From Cinnamomum chago (taxonomy: Eukaryota; Streptophyta; Magnoliopsida; Laurales; Lauraceae): a stretch of 64,000 nt of DNA. The stretch covers positions 45,227,001-45,291,000 of the forward strand of contig CP142458.1 of NCBI GenBank assembly GCA_038049695.1, read 5' to 3'. The number at the start of each line of letters is the position of its first letter. Position 1 is the first letter of the stretch. Shown here in pieces: positions 12,181 to 22,438 of this stretch. The translations under genes and the position numbers were made by a program. The notes beneath the pieces were generated by a model, which saw nothing but the letters and a program-made list of their open reading frames with translations, made no database searches and was not told where the DNA came from.

Positions 12181-12599
12181 GTATATCTCCACTTCTTCTA
12201 TTGTTGTTACTCTAAGCCCTGTTTATTTGCATTAAAATTCCTATAATACATAGGAATTGAATGAATTTTAAAAATGAGCATCAAATAGCCCTTAAAAGAA
12301 ATTGTTATTTTAACCACCCTATGTGTTCAATTCGTATGTATTCTAATAATGCAAGCAAGCAGGCCCTTAGAAAAATCTGACCAGCATTCGACCAATGGGA
12401 TTAGTGGATGTTTGCAACATTTCTGTCAGAATTTCACATGCAGGTTGATTCTAGTGGCTAAGATTGTTTTTCTGCCAAGGGTTGCCTCTCATATTAATGT
12501 CACATGGCGATTATGTTAATAATAATGAAAAGGCTTTACAGTAGAAGAGATATGATTGCAACAAAAGGATCCTACATAGGGGCAAAAGACACACCCAAA

Positions 12600-13150
12600 A
12601 AGAAAGTCTGTCACAGGTTTACAATGCTATTGAAATTTGAACCAAGTTGGGTGAAGCACTTGCTCTTTTGCTAAGTGTTTGCACTGTGATTGACATGAGA
12701 GAAAGAAACTTAGAGACTTCTTGCTAGATCCAGAAGTTCATCCTTAATATCAGCAAGGTTCCAAGAGGCTTTAGCTACACCCAAGGCCCAACAAATGGCA
12801 TGAAAAGAATTCCCTTCAACTACTCTATGTAGGAGGTTCAACTGATGGATTCGCTAAGTCTAGTCACTGAGCTAATAACTCTGCTATATTAGTGGAGCTT
12901 CCAGTAGGCCTAGCAAAGGATAAAATGGGAATGTCGAAATCATCTCAGATAATTCCCCCGAATCCAGCCAACATCATTTTTCCTAGGCCACTTCCATCAA
13001 AAGTTAATTTCAAGACCCTTTGAGGAGGAGGAGACCAATAAGGTAGAAGAAGGACGTCAGCTGGAGAAGAGAATGCCACTTCTTTCCAACTTCTTAGAAT
13101 CATACAGGTAAGGATATCTTGAAGTAAGGAAGGGGGAACCCATGAAGCCA
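12600..13150 (-). pseudogene. L1-type LINE remnant, RNase H region
   Basis: The minus strand around 13030-12930 reads LKLTFDGSGLGKMMLAGFGG and continues, after a stop, with DDFDIPILSFARPTGSSTNI and AELLA. This follows the plant LINE-1 RNase H domain, where the usual start is L-K-x-N-x-D-G. The reading frame is broken by stops. It is the 3' part of a minus-strand LINE whose upstream part lies at about 15830-16560, split by the LTR element at 13247-15819. Confidence 0.65.
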
Positions 13151-13246
13151 TAATAAATCTGACCTTATTCTAACCATAATCTGATTGGGTTCTTTGCCTT
13201 CAGAACATTACATATTTCTTTTCGTCAATATGGCCCAAATAGTAGA

Positions 13247-13970
13247 TGTAAGTGTAGAAAATCTCGCGGACTTACTTAGATGAATGTAGAACTTTTGGGA
13301 AGGATTAGCTGCCTGAAAATCTAAAAGGAGAGAAGCAACGGTCAGAGACCCTGGCTGCAGTCAGCGCAAGGCCCTCCGACGCCTGAATTAGTGCTGTCAC
13401 TAAACAAAGGGTGAAGTGAGTTGGAGAAGAAGAGAGAGAGCTTAGAGTAAGGGGGTTCCTTGTGTATCTGAACCTCCCTTTTTTTCTGGTGTTTACCTTT
13501 CACATAATATAGAGGTGGAGAAGTCCCATAAGAAGCTTCCTTAGTGGAGGTAGGTGAAAAGGGGATGTTCCATCTGCCCATACCTCGATCTCTGGTGGAT
13601 GTGACCGTTCGGCACCCATCCTATCTGTCAGTTCATACTGCAGCGTGGCTGTTTTGTCATCCGGCACTGCTGCCTAGATGGCGCACTTGGCCGAGGTGGA
13701 CGTATCTGGCCGAGGTGGGCTTTCTGGCTGAGGTGAGATGTCGGGCCGGGGTGAGCTTTCTGACCGAGGTGAAAGTATCTGGCCGAGGTGAGCTGTCTGG
13801 CCGAGGGAGGTGAGCTTTCTGGCCGAGGTGGAAGTATCTGGCCGATGTGAGCTTTCTGGCCGAGGTGAGCTGTCTGGCGGATACTGTTCACTGAACCGAG
13901 ATGAGCCGCCTGGCTGGTACTGTTACCGAATCTTAGCATGATCTCGGTATTATGAAATTATCCCCACACA
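13247..13970 (-). repeat. 3' LTR of the intron 1 element (724 bp)
   Basis: It begins tgtaagtgtagaaaatctcg and ends tatccccacaca on the + strand. It carries about 190 bp of the ggccgaggtg minisatellite (about 13686-13880), which accounts for most of the length difference from the right LTR. Confidence 0.88.
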
Positions 13971-14187
13971 ATAGCCCCCCCAGCTTCTGACTTCTTAGAG
14001 TTCTAACTCTTTGAAGTCGGGAGCTATTAAGATGAGAGGGCTTTCTGAATATTGAGTTGGGAGCTCACACTATATCTTGGTGTTGGTTGGCGACGTGCGA
14101 TCTTTCTGGCACCGAGCTGGTGTTGTTCAGTCCTAGGCTGGTGCTATCACCGAGGCCCCGAAGCTGTTGAGGTACCCTCTGAGTTCT

Positions 14188-14868
14188 CTAACCTGGTGTT
14201 TCGTCAGTGCCTTCTGGAGGCAACCAAAATCGAGTTGCTCTCGGCCTGTTTTTTGAAAGTCGAGGATCCGTCGATGAAGACCTTCCAAGATGAACCAAAG
14301 AATTGTCTCTATAGTTGTTCTTCAGTCTTGGTGACTTCTTCTTTATCTTTTGCCCCATAGTTCGGTTGCGCCTAGGGGGCGAAACCGGAGTTGTCGCCCT
14401 TCCTCGTAGCTGCCGCCGAAGGTGACAGATCAACTCGTCTTGTTCTTGGATAACACGGTTTCTGGCCCTGATACCCGCGAGGAGAGAGTCGGCATCATCA
14501 TCTTCACTGTCAGTCCGGTGATGGGACTGATGAGATTTGGATGGCACTGGAGTTTTATTTCGTCGGGGAGGCTCCAGTTGAAGATCGTCTTGCCAGGGCT
14601 GCTTCAGTTGATGGTTATTTTGCCGGGGAGGTGCTGTCACCCCCTTTGAAGGTGAACCTAATTGAGTCACAGGCCCCTCGACGCCTGCTGGATCGGACCT
14701 TTTCCGAGATCTCCTCTGGCGATGGGCCGGCGGTCGCTTTTACAATACCGGCGGCAATTGTGCTAGTACTGCCTCCTGTAGTACCGGCAGTGACTGCGCT
14801 GGGAATACCGGCGGCAGTGGTAATGCTTTTGATGATTCTCCGCCCTTCTTAACTTTTGGAGGCATGAC
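14188..14868 (-). pseudogene. Remnant gag-like ORF of the intron 1 element
   Basis: On the minus strand an ATG at about 14866 opens MPPKVKKGGESSKALPLPPV, which runs into a stop. The frame resumes through 14670-14188 with a basic, Ser/Pro/Arg-rich segment including a short predicted helix (RARNRVIQEQDELICHLRRQ). Position after the primer site and composition suggest the start of a gypsy gag. No zinc knuckle is present. It could also be filler of a non-coding element. Confidence 0.45.
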
Positions 14869-14911
14869 GTTTGTGATTTTGATCTGATCGTTTCCCACAG
14901 ACGGCGCCAAT

Positions 14912-15819
14912 TGTAAGTGCAGAAAATCTCGCGGACTTACTTAGATGAATGTAGAACTTTTGGGAAGGATTAGCTGCCTGAAAACCTAAAAGGAGAGGAG
15001 AAGCAACGGTCAGAGACCCTGGCTGTAGTCAGCGCAAGGCCCTCCGACGCCTGAGTTAGTGCTGTCGCTGAACAAAGGGTGAAGTGAGGTGGAGAAGAAG
15101 AGAGAGCTTAGAGTAAGGGGGGTCCTTGTGTATCTGAACCTCCCTTTTTTTCTGGTGTTTACCTTTCGCATAATATAAAGGTGGGGAAGTCCCATAAGAA
15201 GCTTCCTTAGTGGAGGTAGGTGCAAAAGGGGATGTCCCATCTGCCCATACCTCGATCTCTGGTGGATGTGACCGTTCGGCGCCCATCCTATTTGTCAGTT
15301 CGTATTGCAACGTGGCTATTTTGTCATATGACACTGCTGCCTAGATGGAGCACTTGGCCGAGGTGGAAGTATCTGGCCAAGGTGAGCTTTCTGGCCGAGG
15401 TGAGCTTTCTGACCGAGGTGGAAGTATCTGGCCGGGGTGAGTTGTCTGGCCAAGGTGGAAGTATCTGGCCGGGGTGAGCTGTCTGGCCGAGGTGAGCTGT
15501 CTGGCTGAGGTGGAAGTATTTGGCCGATGTGAGTTTTTTGGCCGAGGTGAAAGTATCTGGCCGAGGTGAGCTGTTTGGCCGAGGTGGAAGTATCTGGCCG
15601 AGGTGAGCTGTTTGGCCGAGGTGGAAGTATTTGGCCGAGGTGAAAGTATCTGGCCGATGTGAGCTTTTTGGCCGAGGTGAAAGTATTTGGACAAGGTGAG
15701 CTGTCTGGCTGAGGTGAGCTGTCTGGCCGATACTGTTCACTGAACCGAGATGAGCCGCCTGGCTGGTACTGTTACCGAAGCTTAGCACGATCTCGGTATT
15801 ATGAAATTATCCCCACACA
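14912..15819 (-). repeat. 5' LTR of the intron 1 element (908 bp)
   Basis: It begins tgtaagtgcagaaaatctcg beside the primer-binding site and ends tatccccacaca. The flanks of the array are nearly identical to the left LTR, but the minisatellite (about 15356-15735) is roughly twice as long. Confidence 0.88.
15356..15735. repeat. LTR minisatellite (about 19-20 bp units)
   Basis: Alternating units of the type 'ggccgaggtgagctgtct' and 'ggccgaggtggaagtatct' are repeated about twenty times with point changes. The homologous array in the other LTR (about 13686-13880) has about half as many. Repetitive open frames on both strands (GQTAHLGQILPPRP-type) come from the repeat and are not genes. Confidence 0.8.
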
Positions 15820-15829
15820 GTAGACGCAA

Positions 15830-16560
15830 ATGATCCTGCCTTCGTAATCCTCCCCCTTTTATCCCCCCATACCCAACTTCCAAGCTTCGGAAAGTTACAT
15901 AAACAAAGAAGGGAGACGCCAACCATAATCAAACCCGATGGAAAATAGGATACTGTAGAAACTGAGCATTTCTCCGGTTAAGGATACGCATATTCAACAT
16001 CTGCCAAACACATGGGATACACATTTATAGTAGTTGCCACCACAAATTGTCCATGGCCAGAATACCCCTTAGCAGTGACATCCATCTAGAAGCGGGATTC
16101 TGTGAGGGGCTTGAAAAAGACTAGCAATATGGCTAGGAGACAACCCACTACCTTTGATTGTAGAGAGGGAAAAGGCACCTGAGAAGATCCTAGTCATCGA
16201 GCTAAACCAAATTCTACTATCATTACCATCCATTGGAATGAAAACCTTGCTAATAATAGCCAACATCGACTGAATTTGAACCTCCACCTCAAAAAGTTCC
16301 TCTCTAAGATGCAGCCCAAATCACATTATTTCTAACTCATTTTACGTAGTCCCTTGCCACCACTCTACAATTTTGATCACAATAGAACAAATTAGGGAAT
16401 AAGGTGACAAATGGCATGTCCTCGGTCTAGGTTTCTAGCCAAAACAAAATTTTATCCCCCTTTACTACAACATGGATATTCTCACAAAAAGCCTCCTTAA
16501 CTACCATGAAGCCCTTCCCTAACCCTGATGATGATGAGATACGCCCTCCCATCCACTTCT
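15830..16560 (-). pseudogene. L1-type LINE remnant, zf-RVT region
   Basis: The minus-strand frame 16287-16069 includes DGNDSRIWFSSMTRIFSGAF followed by SLSTI. This resembles the zf-RVT region after the reverse transcriptase of plant LINEs (D-x-x-I-W-x-x-S-x-x-G-x-F-S-V). It is colinear with the RNase H piece across the inserted LTR element, so both belong to one old LINE. The outer boundaries are approximate. Confidence 0.5.
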
Positions 16561-16992
16561 TAGGGCCCATTTTGTTTTAATTGAATTCGTGGAAATTCTA
16601 AGGTTTGATTAAAATTATGGAAACAAAGGTGAATATCCGAAAGAGACCATCAATAATCTCCCATTTAATAGAAAATGACTCGAAGGAAGATGGGAAATGA
16701 ATACCCAGCTATCACCCTAGTAATTTAAATCCTAGAAAAGTCAAGGTCCCTTCTACATCTTCACCTTATATCCTTCACCCCTTAACTCTTTAATAATCCT
16801 TTGTTGGAGCCCATTTGACCATGAATTCCCTTGTATTCAATTTTGAGTTATCAGTAATAAGGCCTTTACAGTGTTATGTATATATCACATTAATCTTCCG
16901 TTTATTTTATTTTGTTTTTTGTGTAAGTTCAAATTTTATAATATGAACATTTTTTGCACATGGTACCTCATCTATTTCCTCTTTCCTTCTAG

Positions 16993-17069
16993 GAGAAATG
17001 TGGGGGGAAGCCTTGCTTTATGATTAGCAACCATCCCTCTCTTGGTGGGAAGGGGGCACCAAAAATTTT
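16993..17069 (+). CDS. NAGLU: NAGLU exon 2
   Basis: A small exon of 77 bp, too short to stand out by length. The acceptor is ccttctag at 16985-16992 and the donor GTATGT is at 17070. It codes for EKCGGKPCFMISNHPSLGGK followed by GAPKI, then two bases of the next codon. This matches the family segment D-V-C-G-G-x-x-C-F-x-I-x-N...G-P-E-I and fits exactly between exons 1 and 3 in phase. The two cysteines of the CGGxxCF motif are present. Confidence 0.9.
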
Positions 17070-17314
17070 GTATGTTCTCTTTCTTTCTTTGGTTTTATAT
17101 CATTATGCAATGTTTGGATCTTGAAAACGATCCATTTATTTATTATATCATCAAACTAAGTTCTTTAGTACTAATTACTAATGGGAAAATATTGGTAGTG
17201 TAAGAGAACTACCACCAATCTAGGGTTGGAGCCAAGGTGGGGCAGAGTGTGCCATGCCTCCTACCAAAATTTTTGACATTCTCTTTTTAGATAATTTATA
17301 TTCCTTTCTTTATG

Positions 17315-17430
17315 GAAATACCAAGGATAAATTTGAAGAAGTGCAACCTATTTGAAGATTTGGTTGAGGTCATGTAGCTGATGCCAACTTAGTTGGGACA
17401 AGGCTTTGGTGATGATGATAATGGTATTTC
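17315..17430 (+). pseudogene. RTE-type LINE 3' end fragment
   Basis: The sequence 'ttgaagaagtgcaaccta' through 'gttgggacaaggctttggtg' followed by gatgatgat matches the C-terminal end of the RTE LINE protein (I-x-L-K-K-C-N-L...W-D-K-A) and its GAT-repeat tail. A longer copy is at 19190-19475. It is a 5'-truncated remnant. Confidence 0.55.
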
Positions 17431-19189
17431 TTTCTTTTAAATGGTGGACCTCCATAATTAAGCTAATCATAAAAATACCAAGTATAATAACAATAAATAA
17501 GATAAGCATGGGAAATCTTAACCCACATTGTACTAAAAACATGCAAATCACCCCTATCTAAGGTAGGCAAGACTCCTAAATTATTAAGGTGTGATACGGG
17601 TTGGCCTAAATCTGAACCTGACCCGCGCTGTATCATTCCATCCATCCCGACATGGTTTTATAATTTGCTGTCCCAAACCTGCCTTATGATAGTTAAGGTT
17701 TGGGTTGGGTTGGATATTGATTGGTTCTATTTTATTTTAAAATAAAACAGGTTTCACAAACATTTCTTACATTGGTGTGGAATCTAATGCAACATTCTTA
17801 CAATTTGAAAACATCCATTGCCACTTCAGTTGAGGTTTTGTGTATAAAACCTTACTAGCTAATACGTTAAGACTCACAAATGGGGTAGGGCAGAGTGCAA
17901 CCAAAACTTGAACCCTATAAATTATGATCTCTAGCACATGCCCATTGTACCTGTGTTGGATCAGCGGATCTGCACTCGATACTGCGTCAGTACTTCTAGG
18001 GTACAGGCTTAACATATCCTAAGTCCATTATACAATGTAGTTCTTTTAGTTTTCTTACTTTTCAACATAAAAAAGGTTAAAAAGGGATGCGAGCAATAAT
18101 AATCTCATTTTTTTTTTTTGAATCATTCTTAAGAAATAATTAGGATAGTTGTATCCCTGATCCCCTCATCTTTGTTCATATCTATATCCATATATGGGCA
18201 TCATAGCCTAAACCCATCTCGACCTGATTTGGCTTAAGATTTAAAATCCCATACTTGCCTTGAACCCGACAAACCCACTACCTAGCGTGCCCCCCAACTA
18301 GATCATGTTGGGGTGGGCCACCCTTATAACCTGGCCGGTTGCCATCCCTACTTTTGGCTTGGTCGGTGCCAAGTCTAAGTTGATTCAGACTCGGTCAATA
18401 TTTGAAACCTTAACGAACATACTTAAGAATTCTTGAGTTATTTGCTGCATGACTTCATTGGAATCTTGCCGTAATGATCATTAAACCCGATGAAGAATCT
18501 AATATTGAATCCATTTGGAATCCGATGAAAAATCTAACATTGAATCCATTTGGAAATTTTCTTAGAACCTTATAGTAAGATCTTTAAAAATATGGAAGAT
18601 CTCCTCTCAAGTGTTGAATAAAGACACCATTACACAAGAAAAATTGAGATCTACTACAAAAGAAACTTTATGTGAAGTTCGAACTTCACTGTGTTCATAC
18701 CAAAAACCAGGGCTCTAAATGGTCATTAAACTGGATGAAGAATATAAGATCAAGCCCATTTAGAATTTCCTCAGATCTTTTTTTAGGATTGGTGGCATGA
18801 CATGAACCCACAACTACAAGGTTGCAATAGTGAGCACCTTTGAATGTGCCACAGGCTCTTGTCAATTTGGTCATAACACTAAAGAAATTGTTGAAATAAT
18901 GCAAGATCTCCTAAAATATTTGGATAAGAATATCATAAACAAAGAAAAATCGAGATCTACTAGAAATTAAGAAATTAACCTTTCCAAAGTTTGAGCTTCA
19001 CCTTGCTTGTACTGTTCGTGATGTCAATGTAGAGTCTCGGCGTCTCGCTAATTTAAGCACTAAAACCTAAAGAAGAAGCCATGCTTGATCTTTGAATTTG
19101 GATATGAGTTACTTCTTCGATTGGCTTTCTTGAAGGTCTTAATTGAAAATTGATTTGTTTTGAGCCCTAAACAAAACTGCCCGGATTCC
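17431..19189. other. Intron 2 sequence, nothing identified
   Basis: No convincing gene or intact element is seen. A short direct repeat of about 45 bp occurs near 18480-18560 (twice 'aatccatttggaa' in the same context). A related stretch with 'gagatctactagaa/acaaaa' recurs at 18650 and 18955. Several ORFs of 60-80 codons have no recognisable product. Confidence 0.4.
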
Positions 19190-19475
19190 ATTTAATTTTT
19201 CTAAAAGAAAGTTTATGGGAAAAGAAAGATGGTTTGGAGATGTCCAATGCAGGCCAACAATGACGCTGGTAAGGAAAAGTTTTGCCATGCAGGTTGATGG
19301 TCCACCAAGGGGAAGGGGTAGGCCGAACATGATATGGATGGAAGTAGTAAAAATAGATCTGAAGAAGTGCAACCTACCCAAAGATTTGGCTTAGGATATA
19401 TCGGAATGGAGAAACAAAATTCATGTAGCCAACCTCAATATAGTTGGGAGAAGGCTTTGATGATGATGATGAAAA
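19190..19475 (+). pseudogene. RTE-type LINE 3' end with GAT tail
   Basis: The + strand reads RWFGDVQCRPTMTLVRKSF, then PPRGRGRPNMIWMEVVKIDL, KKCNLPKDLA, a stop, and DISEWRNKIHVANLNIVGR, ending in (gat)n at 19458-19472. This is the C-terminal segment of an RTE LINE polyprotein (R-G-R-P...W...D-L-K...W-R-x-x-I-H-V-A). One in-frame stop shows it is dead. It is 5'-truncated. Confidence 0.7.
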
Positions 19476-19720
19476 TGCAAACTTTCTTTCTTAAACAGAA
19501 GTAAGATTGTATATGAGAGACAAAAGGAAAAGATGAAAGTACCAAAATACATCCTCTTCATTTTTGCAACAAAAAACCAACTTTTCTTGTACAAGACTTG
19601 GTAAGACTAACAATGTTTGATGTGCTTTACATGTAAAACTAAATTTTGAGGGCTTTTTTTTTTTTTTTTTTTTTAATTTTAAATTTTACGTGTTTTGTAT
19701 GCAAGGGAGAAAAATACCTA

Positions 19721-20735
19721 TTTAGGGGAGGGGTTGTTCCATGGGATAGGAAAATGCTCAACATATGTAAATGATTCACATATGAATCATTTCCACATGC
19801 AACTCAGTCACATGTGAACACATTCATTTGTCCGTTATTTTCACACCTAGTAAGTGAATCTGAGTGCATCCAATGGTTCACCTTTTTTCGCAAAAAATTC
19901 ACCATTCTTCATCATTTATCACAAATTTCTTAAAAAATATGATGAGTAAAGGAACAAGACTTGAGCCCCTAGCTGAACATGATCATTCTGAAGAGAATTG
20001 ATGGTTTGGATTGTGAAAATGGGGCCCACAGAATAAACTACAGATTTTTGGTCCCATGGCTGTTTTGGTCATTTTAAAGAGCTTCAACGGTTCCAATCAT
20101 GATTGTGGGGCCCACATGCATAGAAAAATTGAAAAACCAGACTGGGTTCATGGGGTGAGAAAGTGGATACATCCAACTGCTGCAATTTTTTTTTACAAAT
20201 ATCTCACAATTTGTGATGAATTAAGATTTCAAATTTGACCCCATAGCTGTAATTGACCTTCTAACGAGTTTGAACGGTTTGGATCAGGAAAATGGGCCCA
20301 TCGATTCCCAGAACCGTCAATTTTTCAGTATGTGCTTTATTTTTTCTCTGTTTTTTGTGTGTGAATATCTACAGTTTTAGGATGAGCCAACGGCTGGAAA
20401 TTGGTGTCATAGTTGTAATCGACCTTTTGAAGAGGATGGGCGGTTTAGATTATCATTTAGGGGCCCATAGAAATGTAAAAATTCAAAAAACTGTCATGGG
20501 TGGTGATCACGTTGAAAACACTGTTCATCCGCCTAGTAACAGTGAGGTGTGATTCAGTTTTCCATTTATGGAGGTGTGAACAACTTGGGCTCACAATCAG
20601 CCCATTTTTGCACCATTTTAACTCCTATTTTACACATCTCGTGTAAATCAACCCAAACAAACATAATTGTATGTAACTGTTACGCATGTGAACCATTTAC
20701 ATATGTAAATGTGTGCAAACAAATGACCCCTAAAC
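19721..20735. mobile_element. Possible terminal-inverted-repeat element with internal repeats
   Basis: The left end contains ttaggggaggggttgttcc...acatatgtaaatgattcacatatg. The right end, reversed, reads ttaggggtcatttgtttg...acatatgtaaatggttcacatg. The ends are therefore similar in inverse orientation over about 50 bp. The interior has four diverged repeats beginning near 19964, 20050, 20238 and 20403 ('ccatagctgtaattgacc' ... 'ggtttggat' ... 'gggcccacag'). No transposase frame is present. I could not read a clean target-site duplication, so this is tentative. Confidence 0.4.
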
Positions 20736-21008
20736 ATTGTTGACAATTAGAAAGAGTAATTCTCTTTTTCTTATCCATATTTTTCTTGTCCTGTGCACAA
20801 TTGTATCAAGGAGAAACTCTGATATTCTTCACGTACTATACGCTGGTATTTTTTCTAAAGAGACAGACAGACCAAATATCATCTTATGCTGTTTCAAAAT
20901 TTAATTGCTGCATTCTTTTAGTTTTTTCAATTGTGTTTGTACTTTGTAGTAGTTTATTCTTGAGAATTTTCCTATCGTTAATATCTTGAGAGTTTAAACT
21001 TTAAATAG

Positions 21009-21220
21009 AATTGGCGGCATAAGCGGAGTAGAGCTTTCAGCTGGTCTTCACTGGTACTTGAAACATTTGTGCATGGCACATATATCCTGGGATAAAACTG
21101 GTGGTGTACAACTATCTTCAGTGCCTGAACCAGGATTCCTTCCTCATGTTCATTCTGCTGGTGTTCTGATTCAGAGGCCCATTCCATGGAACTACTATCA
21201 GAATGCTGTTACTTCTAGCT
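21009..21220 (+). CDS. NAGLU: NAGLU exon 3
   Basis: 212 bp: one base completing the codon split after exon 2, 70 codons, and one base of the next. The acceptor is ttaaatag; an in-frame TAA at 20995 rules out an earlier start. The donor is GTAAGC at 21221. The product runs [40 protein letters not shown], then [20 protein letters not shown] and ends TSS. It covers the end of the N-terminal domain and the beginning of the catalytic domain (P-W-N-Y-Y-Q-N). GGISG replaces the more usual GTTG in other plants. Confidence 0.93.
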
Positions 21221-21741
21221 GTAAGCGACTGCTACAAATGGCCTTTTATATTTAGCTAGTTCTGATCTTCTTTCATACTTGGTCTATTTTTAGTGGGGCT
21301 ATCCGACAAGTGTGACGTTCTTAAAGGGCAAAGCATTCAATGCTTGGTTCTAATGAACCTATAGTTCACTTATGCCAAAATTCCGTGAGCAGTCATCTGG
21401 TAGGATTTACTGATAGGCCATTGAACAAAGAAAACTCTTTTAACTGTCATGACCATCTGATAACTAGTTTGCAAATGGATGATTTGAGGCAAAGCACTTA
21501 TTAAATTGGTAAATGGACCGTGTGGATGGATGGAGGGAGTTCTTGTTTGCTTGTGTGTGGATTGTTTAAAAACAAAACATAGTCAACATTCTGTATTCCC
21601 TTGGGAAAAATACCTATTCAATGGTTGTTTTTGTTCAATGGAGAAGATAAATATTTCATTACTTAGCCTCAGTGGATCCCATCAGATGACATCTTAAGAT
21701 GACTGTAATAGGGTGTAAACTGTACTGAATGCTTGGCTTTC

Positions 21742-22100
21742 TGTCACGACCCGGAAGCCGGGGCCTTTCGAATTCCAAATCGCGATGTAAAAATGCATGA
21801 CAATCACCATCATAATTCAAATAAATAATTCAGATTCAAGGACTAAATTAATAGATCTTGAAATTAGAATGAAAACTAATGAAGGAAAAGACAAAACCTT
21901 TACTGTTCACAATAATTATAACATTATGTATCTAGTTCTTCTATTTTTCATGTTATCTTTTGCCGTCACAATGCGCATGCCAAAGGCCTACATCATCCAA
22001 ATCATCACAAGCTCATTCTCTATATTCTGGTTTCCTGAAGTGGGGCAAACCGCTCAGTATACACTGGTGAATAGATTTCATAGTTTTTTTTTTTCTTATA
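21742..22100. repeat. Head of a gypsy LTR (TGTCACGACCC family), truncated
   Basis: It starts tgtcacgacccggaagccgg, the same head type as 44482 and 59392, followed by 'aattccaaatcgcgatgtaaa'. The remainder is AT-rich without a gene and is cut off by the copia LTR at 22137. Confidence 0.5.
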
Positions 22101-22136
22101 TATAACAATAGATTTCCTTGTTTCGCAATGACATGA

Positions 22137-22438
22137 TGTTATAATGTAAAGAGCATAACGAGAGAGAGAGAGAAATTTGGAGGAAAAAGTCATCCCTCAA
22201 TGGAGGATTGACTCACCATTTTATAATAATATTAACCCTAATCACATGCTATCAATCAGCACGATTACAATATCAATTAGCAGGATTACAATCAGAATGT
22301 AAAGAATAAATAATGTAAATTTCTATACATGGAAGTAAATCTATGAGATATCTTAAGACAAGCTGTACACTACTCAATACAGTCCCACACGGGGATATTC
22401 TTCTTGGGCCTAGATGGGCCTATGAGTTATCTTCTACA
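22137..22438 (-). repeat. LTR of copia element A (302 bp)
   Basis: On the minus strand it begins tgtagaagataactcatagg and ends in ...ttacattataaca. It pairs with the LTR of element C at 34608-34906 in opposite orientation. The tract ctccccctcaaattgatg beside it (22439-22456) is the reverse of a copia polypurine tract. Confidence 0.75.

Larger units (their letters stand above)
13247..15819 (-). mobile_element. Short non-autonomous gypsy-like LTR retrotransposon in NAGLU intron 1
   Basis: A complete insertion of 2573 bp flanked by the 5-bp target-site duplication gtaga (13242-13246 and 15820-15824). The two LTRs have TG...CA ends. Right of the internal region, the reverse complement of a TGGCGCCGTCTGTGGGAA primer site abuts the LTR; left of it a run of C (13974-13981) is a polypurine tract on the minus strand. 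The interior is only about 940 bp and lacks protease, reverse transcriptase and integrase, so it depends on another element. It splits the LINE remnant. Confidence 0.88.

Noticed and set aside
12394..12470. Candidate NAGLU second exon (gatgtttgc... or gttgattctagtggc...)
   Set aside because: It contains an in-frame stop and lacks the CGGxxCF motif; the exon at 16993-17069 fits motif, phase and splice sites fully.
13628..15788. Long repetitive ORFs on the minus strand (GQTAHLGQILPPRP-type)
   Set aside because: They are generated by the LTR minisatellite, whose unit leaves frames open; there is no gene-like start or conservation.
21797..22105. 102-codon ORF as a membrane protein
   Set aside because: It lies in an AT-rich truncated LTR head and has no family resemblance; hydrophobicity comes from T-rich codons.
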